Origin: JAVBKX01 sp031553835 | GTDB taxonomy: Bacteria; Bacteroidota; Bacteroidia; Bacteroidales; Azobacteroidaceae | Assembly (NCBI GenBank): GCA_031553835.1 | Contig: JAVBKX010000010.1 | Span: forward strand, 62,001-126,000 | DNA length: 64,000 nt | Reading direction: 5' to 3' | Shown: in pieces, positions 25,008 through 33,953 of the stretch | Layout of the letters: the number at the start of each line of letters is the position of its first letter | Position numbering within the stretch: position 1 is the stretch's first letter | Translations under genes and position numbers: made by a program | The notes under the pieces: generated by a model | What the model was told of the DNA's origin: nothing | Database searches by the model: none | Seen by the model: the letters and a program-made list of their open reading frames with translations, nothing else

Positions 25008-26864
25008 ATGGAAACAAACTACATTAAACAAATTGTAATATTTCTTTTTCTAGTACTATTTTCTACTGCTATTTATGCAACCGATTATGTTCTTAATCAA
25101 ATGTCAGGGACAATATCAGTTCCTAGTGTTGCTCCTAACCAAAATGACAAATGGATTATTAATATCGGAACTAATAAAAAAATAAAAGTAACATATAATC
25201 TAACAAACCTAAATGGCTTTATAAGAATACTTGGGGTTTACCATAGTTCTAGCATACCAGAAATTGTCGTATACGGCTCAGAGTCAGGAGTAAGAGAAAC
25301 TCAAATAGCTGATGGAAAAGTTACTATTATTTTGCAAGCAGGAAGTACTGGAGGAGGGAGCTTTACCATAAACTTTGCAAGTGCAGATGCATTTATTCAA
25401 ACAGGAGACGCTTTCTTTGGAAATGCTCATTTTAATGGTAAAGTTGGTATTAACACGACCTCCCCTACTGAAGTTTTGGATATCAAAGGACGACTAGTCC
25501 TTGCACCTCCCGGCACGACTTCGAATAACAGCTACAATGGTAATTTAGTAATTTCTAAACCTCAAGCCAGTGCGCAATACATCAATTTGGCTCCAACAGG
25601 CTTGATTCCATGGTCAATAGGGATGATTTACAATACCAATACTTTTGGAATCGGTACAGGTGCTACCATTGACAACCAGTTTTCGCCATTCCTCAATATC
25701 ACATCAACAGGCAAGGTTGGTATAGGCACCTCCTCTCCTACCCAAACTCTAGACATCAAAGGACGATTAGCCATAGCTCCCACAGGTACAGTTCCCAATT
25801 CAAGCTACAATGGTAATTTAGTAATTTCTAAACCCCAAGCCAGTGCGCAATACATCAATTTAGCTCCAACAGGGTTACCCTCCTGGTCGATTGGTATGGT
25901 TTACAACACTAGTACTTTTGGAATCGGTACAGGAACGACTACGGAAAGTCAATTCTCCTCTCCTTTCTTTAATATTACAGGCAGTGGCAATGTAGGTATC
26001 GGCACCACTACCCCTGCTTATAAATTAGACATCAACGGCACCACCCGAATACAAAACAGCCTATACCAAAATACTGATCAATATTTATATTTAGGATATG
26101 TATCTGCGACCGACACACGATTAAAAATAAGTACCAATGCTACATCCGGAGCTTACATGGATTACTCACATGGATTATTCTTCCGTACTGCAAGTCTAAG
26201 CAATGTACTCACATTGAATCAAAGTGGGAATATTGGAATTGGAACTGCTTCTCCTGTATATAAATTGGATATTAATGGCATTACCCGGCTGCAAAACAGT
26301 TTATTGCAAAGTGCAGGACAATTCTTGTATTTAGGCTATGTGTCAGCTACTGATATACGATTAAAAATCAGCACAAACGCTGCTTCTGGAGCATACATGG
26401 ACTATTCACACACCTTACACGTCCGCAACAACAGCCAAAGTAACATCATGACTTTCTTGCAAAATGGGAATGTAGGCATTGGAATGACTGCTCCTACTTA
26501 CAAATTGGATATAAATGGCACAGCACGCACTACCGGTTTGGAAGTCAATGGTAATATCCGAGCAAAAGAAGTAAAAATAGAAACCACTGGTTGGTCGGAT
26601 TTCGTATTTGCAGAAAACTATGAGTTACCTTCCTTAAATGAAGTAGAAAACCATATCAAACAACATAAACACTTACCCAATATTCCTTCCGAACAAGAGG
26701 TCATGGAAAACGGTATTAATATAGGTGACATACAAGCTAAATTGCTTCAAAAAATTGAAGAACTGACTTTATACCTGATCAATCAGGATAAAGCCATTCA
26801 GGAATTACAACAAACTAATCAGGAATTGCAACAAGAGATTCAATTAATAAAAGCAAATCGCTAA
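25008..26864 (+). CDS. Exported tail-fibre-like repeat protein with C-terminal coiled coil
   Basis: The 618-residue product starts with a signal-like segment (IVIFLFLVLFSTAIYA). The middle has repeated units of the form GIGTxxPxxxLDIxG, as in phage tail-fibre-like proteins. Two units also share NGNLVISKPQASAQYINLAP, so there is a long internal duplication. The end has WSDFVFAENYELPSLNEVE, KHLPNIPSEQEV and LLQKIEELTLYLI, a C-terminal block common in Bacteroidota tail-fibre-like surface proteins, then a Gln-rich coiled coil. The function is unknown; trimeric adhesin-like fibres are plausible. No phage genes surround it. It is followed after 62 bases by a lipoprotein gene. Confidence 0.7.
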   Translation: METNYIKQIVIFLFLVLFSTAIYATDYVLNQMSGTISVPSVAPNQNDKWIINIGTNKKIKVTYNLTNLNGFIRILGVYHSSSIPEIVVYGSESGVRETQIADGKVTIILQAGSTGGGSFTINFASADAFIQTGDAFFGNAHFNGKVGINTTSPTEVLDIKGRLVLAPPGTTSNNSYNGNLVISKPQASAQYINLAPTGLIPWSIGMIYNTNTFGIGTGATIDNQFSPFLNITSTGKVGIGTSSPTQTLDIKGRLAIAPTGTVPNSSYNGNLVISKPQASAQYINLAPTGLPSWSIGMVYNTSTFGIGTGTTTESQFSSPFFNITGSGNVGIGTTTPAYKLDINGTTRIQNSLYQNTDQYLYLGYVSATDTRLKISTNATSGAYMDYSHGLFFRTASLSNVLTLNQSGNIGIGTASPVYKLDINGITRLQNSLLQSAGQFLYLGYVSATDIRLKISTNAASGAYMDYSHTLHVRNNSQSNIMTFLQNGNVGIGMTAPTYKLDINGTARTTGLEVNGNIRAKEVKIETTGWSDFVFAENYELPSLNEVENHIKQHKHLPNIPSEQEVMENGINIGDIQAKLLQKIEELTLYLINQDKAIQELQQTNQELQQEIQLIKANR

Positions 26865-26926
26865 GCGCAATCACATTATGGGCGACATTTTTCTTAAAAA
26901 CAATTTTCATATTTACATTTTTCATT

Positions 26927-27478
26927 ATGAAACAAACATTGAACATATTACTTATTATTTTGGCTTTAATGACAGAAGGCTGCGAGAAAACATACCCTCC
27001 GTTACCTACAAAATTACCTCCTATTACACAAGAAGGCAAAAATACTTTTGGCTGTTTGATTGAAGGTGAAGTTTATGTGCCAGACATTAGAAAAATAGTC
27101 TTTATGCCTCCCTATGAAATAGATATAAAATTCCCCCAATATCCGGATTATTATTTCTCTGTTACTACTCAGAGGGTTGTCAACGACACAGATACTCTTA
27201 TGAATGCAGAGGTTGGATTTGGAAGCAATAATATCTGGACAACAGGAACTTATACATTAGATGGCAGTATTAAGTATAACAATAAGTATTATCGAGCTTT
27301 ACCGGGAACGACTTCTTTAACGATTACCAGACTTGATACAATTAAAGAAATTATATCCGGTCAATTTTATTTTCAAGCGAGTAAACTTAGTGACAATTTT
27401 ACACTCATTGACATAAATGATCCTGACTGGGAAATAATCACAATATCTAATGGAAGGTTTGATTTAAAACGACAATAA
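26927..27478 (+). CDS. Predicted lipoprotein of unknown function (DUF6252-like)
   Basis: The 183-residue product starts MKQTLNILLIILALMTEGCE, a lipoprotein signal with C19 as the likely lipidated residue. After a proline-rich linker comes NTFGCLIEGEVYVP, a motif I associate with DUF6252-type Bacteroidota lipoproteins. The rest is predicted beta-rich, with no catalytic motif visible. It stops two bases before the hydrolase gene, so the two are surely co-transcribed. A role as partner or inhibitor of that enzyme is only a guess. Confidence 0.65.
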   Translation: MKQTLNILLIILALMTEGCEKTYPPLPTKLPPITQEGKNTFGCLIEGEVYVPDIRKIVFMPPYEIDIKFPQYPDYYFSVTTQRVVNDTDTLMNAEVGFGSNNIWTTGTYTLDGSIKYNNKYYRALPGTTSLTITRLDTIKEIISGQFYFQASKLSDNFTLIDINDPDWEIITISNGRFDLKRQ

Positions 27479-27480
27479 TT

Positions 27481-29544
27481 ATGAAAATACACTTTATTAT
27501 TCTTGCATATTTGTTTACTTTTAGCATCTTTGTCAAAGGACAAAGTACTTGTAATCGTTATTTTTCTACCCAGCTTACCTATCACAACAATTCATTGAAT
27601 GAGCATTATGATAATGTTGCAGCAGGCAATTATTATCATATTTTTCATAGAACCAATGAAGTTGTCAATACAGATTTAAGTGTAATTGATATAAAAAAAC
27701 CAATTATCATTATTGAAGGCTATGACATCTTGGATGGAGAATCTTGTACAAATATCTATAATCATTACATAAATAATCCTGATAATAATTTTTTAGGAAC
27801 CTCTTTAAAAGCCAATGGTTATGATATTATTACCTACAATATATCACAGCCAACAGCAGCATTACAGCCCAATGCTATTGTTTTTGCCCATTTTATTGAC
27901 TTTATTAATAAAAACAAAACAGGAAATGAAGAATTAATCATTATGGGTATCAGCATGGGTGGCTTGCTTACAAGATATGCCCTCACTTACATGGAGCAAA
28001 ACAATATGCAACATCAAACGAAATTATTTTTAAGTTTTGATTCTCCGCAACAGGGAGCATACGTTCCATTGAGCATGCAAGCATTATTGACTGATCCTAA
28101 CAACATAACACTGGGTGTATTTGCAGGTAGCGGAGAACTATTATGGTTAATGTCTTGTTTGAATTCTACAGGGACACAACAAATGCTCACGCATGATATT
28201 CGCAGTGTTTCTAATGGTTATGCACATCCTAACCAAAAATATACAGATTTTTTCAATGAGCTTACTTCTATGAATACTTGGGGCGGTTATCCTGTCAATT
28301 GCAAACGGGTGGGAATTTCCAACGGAAGTTTGAAAGCCGATAAGTTAAACAATGGTAATGATCTTATTTCACGTATGACCTCAGGTAATCCGGCTGTAGT
28401 ATTTGGCATGGTTGCACCATACGGTTTATATTATTATTCCAGAATGCTTTATACTGCGCCAGGTATAGACAATTGGCTTTTATTAGAAGCGGATGATGGT
28501 ATCTGTGTTTATCAGTCCACCTCATCATGCGATTTAGGTACAAATAGATATTTTTTAAAAAGTGATGTGATTCCTCCTGAACATATTCCAGGCGGATATT
28601 ATCCATGGTATAAAATATTAGTAGATAATTTACCATCAACTTTCGGGGTCGATTGGTATTTTATGAAAAATAGTTGTTTTATATCAACTATCAGTGCTTT
28701 GGATTTAAATACGAATGATGGCTTGTTAAAGCTTAGTAATTATTCAAAAAATCAAATCCTGGCAGACTCCCGTTTTGATGATATTTGGTGGGATTTGTCT
28801 CATGACAACATGCTTCACACATCCTACAATTCGTCTTTGCGAAATTTTATTGCTGATCAAATTTACCTATCGCAAACGGATAATTATGCACAACTCGATT
28901 GTTCCATTTCGGGAGGTTATACTAATTCCGGTGAAAAAAAGTTGCATAAAGCTTCTAATGCTGTAACAATAGGGCAACATACGGTGGGTAATGGAGCTCA
29001 ACTCACATTGAAATCGGGCAGTACTATTATTCTAAAACCGGGTTTTGAGGTAAAATCAGGAGGAACATTCTCAGCATCCATTGAAAATATTCACTCACGC
29101 GATTGTAATTTAGCAGGAAATTTACCCCAATTTACGCCCCCTTTACGAAACAGTACTCAAAATAATATAATTCAAATGGATACCATTATTGATGGAAATC
29201 TGGTTTCATTATTTTCCACTTCCGATCAAACCGTGAGTAAAATTATTTCCAATAAATCCTTAGCTACGCAAAATTTTTCTGTGCAGGGCACTACAATGTC
29301 CATTTTCCCTAATCCTGCAGAAGATAACATCATTATTTCATATTCAAATCCGAAACGACAAATTATTGAAATTAAACTTGTTGAGTCGATGTCCGGAAGG
29401 ATCTTAAAAACCATATTTGAAGGCATGACAAACGAAGGTAGCTTGAACATCCCTATAGATGTTTCTTATTTATTAAATGGAATGTATATAGTCACTATTC
29501 AGACAGAGAATACAATTATAAAAGAAAAATTCATAAAGAAATAG
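27481..29544 (+). CDS. Secreted alpha/beta hydrolase (lipase/esterase-like) with 3-coathanger and T9SS sorting domains
   Basis: The 687-residue product has a signal peptide (IILAYLFTFSIFVKG), then an alpha/beta hydrolase region with the nucleophile elbow MGISMGG (S158) and a PGAP1-like pattern (SFDSPQQGAYVP shortly after). Around residues 480-540 the SGSTIILKPGFEVKSGGTF segment matches the 3-coathanger stack domain of Bacteroidota secreted proteins. The last ~80 residues (MSIFPNPAEDNIIISYSNP, LNGMYIVTIQT) form a T9SS type A sorting domain. The substrate is unknown. Asp and His partners of the triad could not be assigned by eye. It converges on the response regulator gene with eight bases between. 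Confidence 0.78.
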   Translation: MKIHFIILAYLFTFSIFVKGQSTCNRYFSTQLTYHNNSLNEHYDNVAAGNYYHIFHRTNEVVNTDLSVIDIKKPIIIIEGYDILDGESCTNIYNHYINNPDNNFLGTSLKANGYDIITYNISQPTAALQPNAIVFAHFIDFINKNKTGNEELIIMGISMGGLLTRYALTYMEQNNMQHQTKLFLSFDSPQQGAYVPLSMQALLTDPNNITLGVFAGSGELLWLMSCLNSTGTQQMLTHDIRSVSNGYAHPNQKYTDFFNELTSMNTWGGYPVNCKRVGISNGSLKADKLNNGNDLISRMTSGNPAVVFGMVAPYGLYYYSRMLYTAPGIDNWLLLEADDGICVYQSTSSCDLGTNRYFLKSDVIPPEHIPGGYYPWYKILVDNLPSTFGVDWYFMKNSCFISTISALDLNTNDGLLKLSNYSKNQILADSRFDDIWWDLSHDNMLHTSYNSSLRNFIADQIYLSQTDNYAQLDCSISGGYTNSGEKKLHKASNAVTIGQHTVGNGAQLTLKSGSTIILKPGFEVKSGGTFSASIENIHSRDCNLAGNLPQFTPPLRNSTQNNIIQMDTIIDGNLVSLFSTSDQTVSKIISNKSLATQNFSVQGTTMSIFPNPAEDNIIISYSNPKRQIIEIKLVESMSGRILKTIFEGMTNEGSLNIPIDVSYLLNGMYIVTIQTENTIIKEKFIKK

Positions 29545-29552
29545 CAAATCAT

Positions 29553-30170
29553 TCACATCAACTTCATTTCATATCCTTTTTTTACCAGTTCGGCCGTGTT
29601 TTTGGCGTTCAGTTTGATGAGTAAATGCTTCCGGTAACTTTTGACAGTCTCCGAATCACGGAAAATCAGGTTTGCGATTTCTTTTGTCGTATAGCCATCG
29701 GCAATATACAGTAAGATTTCTTTTTCACGATTGGAAAGCCAGACAATATCTTCATTTTTTTTGTTTTTCAGTAAAATGTCTATTTCTTCGCATAAAAATT
29801 GTTCTCCTTTGCTTACTGATTTTATTCCGGCAAAAACTTCTTCACTCATGGAATTTTTGAGAATGTAACCGAGCGCCCCGTTGTGCAAAGCACGTTTAGC
29901 GATGTTGAATTCTTTGTAACTGGTCAATATCAGAATTTTTAATGTTGGATATATTTTGATTATTTCGGCGCAGAAATCGACACCGTCGCCGTCGGGTAGT
30001 CCGATATCAAGAAGTAATACATCGGGAAGCGCGTTACTCAATCCAAGACGACAGGATTGTAAGTCATAATATGCAGCCGTAATCCGAGTAGTTCCCGAAT
30101 CATTTATCAGCTTGCTTAAGCTTTCGACCAGCATTTTGTGGTCATCGACAATAGCCACCCTGATTTCCAT
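29553..30170 (-). CDS. NarL/LuxR-family response regulator
   Basis: The 205-residue product has a receiver domain with acidic residues in IVDDHKM and the phospho-acceptor D55 in VLLLDIGLPDGDG, then a C-terminal LuxR-type helix-turn-helix (LSNREKEILLYIADGYTTKEIA). It is nine bases downstream of the TPR kinase gene and so is its likely partner. A divergent promoter pair with a 20-bp inverted repeat lies upstream of this operon and is a candidate binding site. The target genes are not otherwise known. Confidence 0.93.
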   Translation of the reverse strand: MEIRVAIVDDHKMLVESLSKLINDSGTTRITAAYYDLQSCRLGLSNALPDVLLLDIGLPDGDGVDFCAEIIKIYPTLKILILTSYKEFNIAKRALHNGALGYILKNSMSEEVFAGIKSVSKGEQFLCEEIDILLKNKKNEDIVWLSNREKEILLYIADGYTTKEIANLIFRDSETVKSYRKHLLIKLNAKNTAELVKKGYEMKLM

Positions 30171-30179
30171 TCTTCATTC

Positions 30180-32012
30180 TCAATTCTCAATTCTCAACTC
30201 AATTGTCGTCTCCGTCCCTTTTCCGGGAGAGGTAACCATATCTATTTTACCATCGCAGGAAGCAACCCTGTCACGGATATTTTTCAGACCGATTCCCCGC
30301 GTTACAGATTTTTCATCAAATCCACAGCCATCGTCCTGAACAGTAAGAGAAACGTGCTTTCCATCCTGAATGAGTTGCACATTAATATTTTTGGCTTCAG
30401 CGTGCCGGAGAGCATTGTTTACCAATTCGTTGGCACAACAATAAACGACAAATTCCATTCTTTCCTCAATCCGTTTGTTTTCCCCGAAAAAATAAAAGTG
30501 TACATTTGGGAATTGAGCGGTAAAATCTTCCAACGCAACTTTCATCCCAAATTGCAGAGAAGTCGGCATCAGGTTGTGGGAGACACGCCGGATTTCTTCT
30601 ATGCAACTGTCTAATTTATTACAAACACTTTGCAAATTTTCAGGATTGTTGCTGAGTTCCACTTTTACGGCCGAAAGATTACCACTCAGGCGGTCGTGCA
30701 GGTCGCGCGACAAACGTGTCCGTTCGCTCATTTCTCCGTCGAGTACGGAGCGGGTGGCGATGAGTTGTTTTTCTTTCCGGGCATTTCTGGTTTGTAGCCA
30801 CAATATGATTGCTAATGTAAGTACAAAAAGGACACTAAGTACAATGAGCCAGATATATAATTGCCTTTCTTTCTCTAAAGAAGCGATACGCATCTCTTTC
30901 TTTTCGGTTTCGTATTTCACTTCCATGTCCGACAGATTTTCATGAAGACTTTGGCTGTTAAGCTGATCAATAATATCATTATGCTTTTTCAGAAAATGGA
31001 CGACTTGTTCATTGTTGCCCAAATAGAGATTGGCATATATCAGATTGGCCGTAATACTTCTTCCATGGGTAATATTGGCAGAATCCATTTGCCAGGCTTT
31101 GTATGCTGCTTCTTCGCACTCTTTATAGCGTTTTTGCATGTGATAAATATTGGAAAGCACTGCTAAAGCCGAATAAGTCAGCCAGTGATCGCCAAACTTT
31201 TCGGCTTCAACAAGTCCTTCTGTTGCTAATTTTTCAGCTTGTACATAATCGTCGAAACATTCAAAATATATTTGCGCCAACGATTCAATGCCGATAATTT
31301 CAAATCGTTTTATCCGGTTGGCTTTACTGAGTGTTACGGATTTTTCTATATATTCTACTGCTTTTATGCTATCTCTTTTTTCAATATAAATATTACCCAG
31401 GACAAGGTAAGTGTAACATTTCCCGAAAGGGTCGTTGATTTCTTCCGCCATATTTTTTGATTTTTCCAAATAGAATATGGCTCGGTCGTGGTTTTTTAGC
31501 CTTTGATGTATGCTGGCTATGTTATTTTGAATGGAGATGGATTGCGGCTTGTCATTTAATTGCTCTGCAAATGTTAAGGCAGCCATGTAATTTTCCAACC
31601 CTTTATCGAATTCATTGAGTTGTACATATACGGTTCCAAGACTGGTATGTACGCCCATCTTTTTCTCTGCAGAATTGATTTCACTGGCAATATCCAACGC
31701 TTTGTTTAAGTATATCAATGATGTATCGTACTCTCCTTTCATGCCTGATACATTTCCCATGATATGATAAAAAACGGATATTCCTTTCTGATCTTTTCCC
31801 GAAATTTTTAATCCTTTTTCAGCATATTGCATACATTTTTCCAAATCGCTATTAAAATAAATGTCACAAATTTTTGCATAAAGTTCAATTTCTTCTTTTT
31901 GGGTCAGTGTTGCTGTCTTTGACAGGGATATCAATGAATCGATATTTTGCGTCTGGCCGCTGGCACTTATGACCGAGAACCATAGTAAGCAGAAAAAAAA
32001 TTTTTGTTTCAT
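30180..32012 (-). CDS. TPR-containing membrane histidine kinase (HisKA_3/DesK-NarX type)
   Basis: The 610-residue product starts with a signal peptide (FFFCLLWFSVISASG). It continues with six or so TPR-like helical pairs (GDHWLTYSALAVLSNIYHMQ, for example), which would be periplasmic. One membrane helix lies near residues 386-406 (LYIWLIVLSVLFVLTLAIIL). The cytoplasmic part has the HisKA_3 dimer helix RLSRDLHDRLSGNLSAV with H439 and an HATPase with VNNALRHAEAKNI and GIGLKNIRDRV. This is the Bacteroidota type that senses through TPRs. The last codons run into a GAGAATT-type repeat just before the regulator gene. Confidence 0.9.
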   Translation of the reverse strand: MKQKFFFCLLWFSVISASGQTQNIDSLISLSKTATLTQKEEIELYAKICDIYFNSDLEKCMQYAEKGLKISGKDQKGISVFYHIMGNVSGMKGEYDTSLIYLNKALDIASEINSAEKKMGVHTSLGTVYVQLNEFDKGLENYMAALTFAEQLNDKPQSISIQNNIASIHQRLKNHDRAIFYLEKSKNMAEEINDPFGKCYTYLVLGNIYIEKRDSIKAVEYIEKSVTLSKANRIKRFEIIGIESLAQIYFECFDDYVQAEKLATEGLVEAEKFGDHWLTYSALAVLSNIYHMQKRYKECEEAAYKAWQMDSANITHGRSITANLIYANLYLGNNEQVVHFLKKHNDIIDQLNSQSLHENLSDMEVKYETEKKEMRIASLEKERQLYIWLIVLSVLFVLTLAIILWLQTRNARKEKQLIATRSVLDGEMSERTRLSRDLHDRLSGNLSAVKVELSNNPENLQSVCNKLDSCIEEIRRVSHNLMPTSLQFGMKVALEDFTAQFPNVHFYFFGENKRIEERMEFVVYCCANELVNNALRHAEAKNINVQLIQDGKHVSLTVQDDGCGFDEKSVTRGIGLKNIRDRVASCDGKIDMVTSPGKGTETTIELRIEN

Positions 32013-32037
32013 AATTTTTCACTAAGATTAATCCTTA

Positions 32038-32069
32038 CAAAGATAATTTTTTTTCTTTTGTATTTGCAA
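32038..32069 (-). promoter_or_regulatory. Candidate promoter of the TPR kinase-response regulator operon
   Basis: CAAAGATA (32038-32045) reads TATCTTTG on the minus strand. A TTG (32067-32069) lies 21 bases upstream and is the outer end of the 20-bp inverted repeat. Both match the Bacteroidota consensus. Confidence 0.6.
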
Positions 32070-32124
32070 TCACCCAAAAGGGGGAAACTTTACAGGGTCC
32101 CATATTCCCCCTTTTGGGTGATTG
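32067..32124. promoter_or_regulatory. Perfect 20-bp inverted repeat between divergent promoters (candidate operator)
   Basis: The left arm 32067-32086 (CAATCACCCAAAAGGGGGAA) is the exact reverse complement of 32105-32124. The spacer is 18 bases. The outer ends of both arms are the TTG elements of the two divergent promoters, so each arm occupies the same upstream position on its promoter. A terminator role is less likely: it lies between two gene starts and is not followed by a T-run. Confidence 0.7.
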
Positions 32125-32152
32125 ACAAGTGTTGCGACTTCCGGTACTTTTG
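32122..32152 (+). promoter_or_regulatory. Candidate promoter of the BspA-like gene
   Basis: TACTTTTG (32145-32152) has a TTG (32122-32124) 20 bases upstream, and that TTG ends the right arm of the inverted repeat. The predicted leader is about 25 bases. Confidence 0.6.
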
Positions 32153-32183
32153 CTTTTTATTGAATAATTAAACAAAAACAAAC

Positions 32184-33591
32184 ATGAGACAGAAAATTAC
32201 TTCTTTAATCACTTGTATTTTGTTTGCTATGCAAACATCTGCGGTACAGATTACTGTAAACGGCATCACCTATAATGATTATGGTTCAAGCACTATTCAC
32301 GAAGGATTGTACCGCAATGTTACGGTTGTTGGCGTCAGCGCTGATGTGGCGGGAGCTGTAACTATTCCCGCACTGCCGGCACAATTCTCAGACGGACTTT
32401 TTTACTTTCGCGTAACAGCCATAGCGCGTGATGTTTTTAGAGATAATACAAAAATCACATCCATAACACTACCCAATACAGTCACATCGATTGGTATCGG
32501 GGCTTTCAATAATTGTACTGCTCTGACTCACTTTGAAGTGGACGAAAAAAATGCATTATATTCATCTGCAGATGGCGTGCTTCTCAATAAAAACGGTTCT
32601 GTATTATTATTGTATCCTCCCGGCAGGACGGAGTCATCATTTTCCATACCTGAAACGGTTGTGGTAATTCCTGAATACGCTTTTCTGGGAAGCGGTCTGA
32701 ATTCGATTTCTATCCCACCCAGTGTGACCACCATTGGCGACTGGGCTTTTGGAGAATGCACTAATTTAACCTCAATAACTATTCCCCGCAATGTAGTCGA
32801 CATCAGTACATCGGCATTCAATCTCTGCACCAGTTTAACTCATTTTGAGGTAGCTGAGGAAAATACAAAATATTCGGCTTTGGATGGCGTACTTTACAAC
32901 AAAAATAAAACGTCTATCATCCGTTATCCTCCTAATAAGGCCAATGCTTCATTTTCGATGCCTTCCTCTGTTACCGAAGTGGGTCGGTATGCTTTCAGAG
33001 ACTGCCTGAAAACAGTCTCTATCGAGGTATCAGACAATGTTTCCGGCATTGGCAGCGGAGCTTTTGCATGGAGTAAAAATACAGTCGGTAACACTTTCTA
33101 AGAGCGTGAATTTTATCAATACCTATGCTTTCGGCGGATGCATGGACTTAACAGATCTTACTGTTTTTTGGGATTCTCCATCGGAAGTAACGCTTGCCGT
33201 CGCCGAATGGCCGGAAGAGGATGTGTTTGTTGATGTAGATAAAAGCACTGTCAAGCTGCATGTTCCTCCCGGAACCAAAGAGGCTTATCAGGTTGCTGAT
33301 GTTTGGAAAGATTTCAACATCGCAGATGATGCGGTAACTTCATCTATTTCAGACGAAAAAACTGTTGCTCTTTATCTTTTTCCCAATCCGGTGTCGGAAG
33401 GTTTCCGGGTTACAGGTCTTGAAAGCCCGGCAACACTCGTTTTGACTGATGTTTCCGGTTGCCGGATTTTCTATCAAGCAATAAGCAATGATGAATATAT
33501 CGACGTTTCAGCATTGCGCGCAGGCTTGTACCTGGTAACGATATCCTCCATAGGAAAAGGTGTGTTTCAAGATAAAATAGTGAAGCAATAA
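32184..33591 (+). pseudogene. BspA-like leucine-rich repeat surface protein with T9SS sorting domain, frameshifted
   Basis: The first frame (32184-33101) codes a signal peptide (MRQKITSLITCILFAMQTSA) and LRR_5/BspA-type repeats such as ITSITLPNTVTSIGIGAFNN and LTSITIPRNVVDISTSAFN. It then hits a stop after NTVGNTF. Removing one A from the A5 run at 33075-33079 joins AWSK to IQSVTLSKSVNFINTYAFGG in the second frame. That frame ends at 33591 with a T9SS type A domain (LYLFPNPVSEGFRVTG, LRAGLYLVTIS). The joined protein would have about 468 residues. Without the second frame the product would lack its sorting signal. A sequencing error, a recent mutation or slippage-based phase variation would all give this picture. 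Confidence 0.8.
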
Positions 33592-33627
33592 AATAAATCT
33601 TTAAATGACCAATACCGGCAAAGGTTA

Positions 33628-33852
33628 TTGACAAGTCAATCCGAAATTAAAGCATTGCACACAAAAGTGGCTACACTTGCAACTACAAAAGGATATAATG
33701 ACCCGGGATACATGCATGATATCAAACAGATGGAAAAACGAAAGAAACGACTCCAAGAAACCGAGCTGGATCTCGAATTTACATCGCGGGAGTTAGCACT
33801 GAAAAAAAAATTAATCAAAACCCTGAAGGAACAATTGCAAAAACAGATTTGA
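33628..33852 (+). CDS. Possible small coiled-coil protein
   Basis: The frame from TTG 33628 gives 74 residues, very rich in Lys, Glu and Leu (MEKRKKRLQETELDLEFTS, LKKKLIKTLKEQLQKQI), predicted as a long helix. The same frame is open back to the stop of the preceding gene and would read DQYRQRLL before the TTG. No ATG is in frame, and a nearby ATG (33605) hits a stop after eight codons. It may be a true small gene with a TTG start, or the remnant of a longer one. I do not recognise a family. Confidence 0.35.
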   Translation: MTSQSEIKALHTKVATLATTKGYNDPGYMHDIKQMEKRKKRLQETELDLEFTSRELALKKKLIKTLKEQLQKQI

Positions 33853-33875
33853 TGTTCTTTTCAATTTTATTACAT

Positions 33876-33926
33876 TTCTCCATTCTTAATTTTATTCCAT
33901 GAAAAAATAGAATTAAGAATGGAGAA
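33876..33926. terminator. Perfect 16-bp inverted repeat between convergent genes
   Basis: TTCTCCATTCTTAATT (33876-33891) pairs exactly with 33911-33926 across 19 bases. It lies between a plus-strand and a minus-strand gene end, and could stop transcription both ways, although the T-runs are weak. The AATTAAG word is the same as in hairpin array B. Confidence 0.55.
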
Positions 33927-33953
33927 TTAATCAATAGGAACCAAACTGTCATT

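Noticed and set aside
26878..27063. A 61-residue frame starting just before the lipoprotein gene
   Set aside because: It overlaps the lipoprotein gene in another frame and lacks any recognisable feature. The lipoprotein has a clear signal and a two-base link to the next gene.
32067..32124. The 20-bp inverted repeat as a rho-independent terminator
   Set aside because: It lies between two divergent gene starts, has an 18-base loop and no T-run after either arm.
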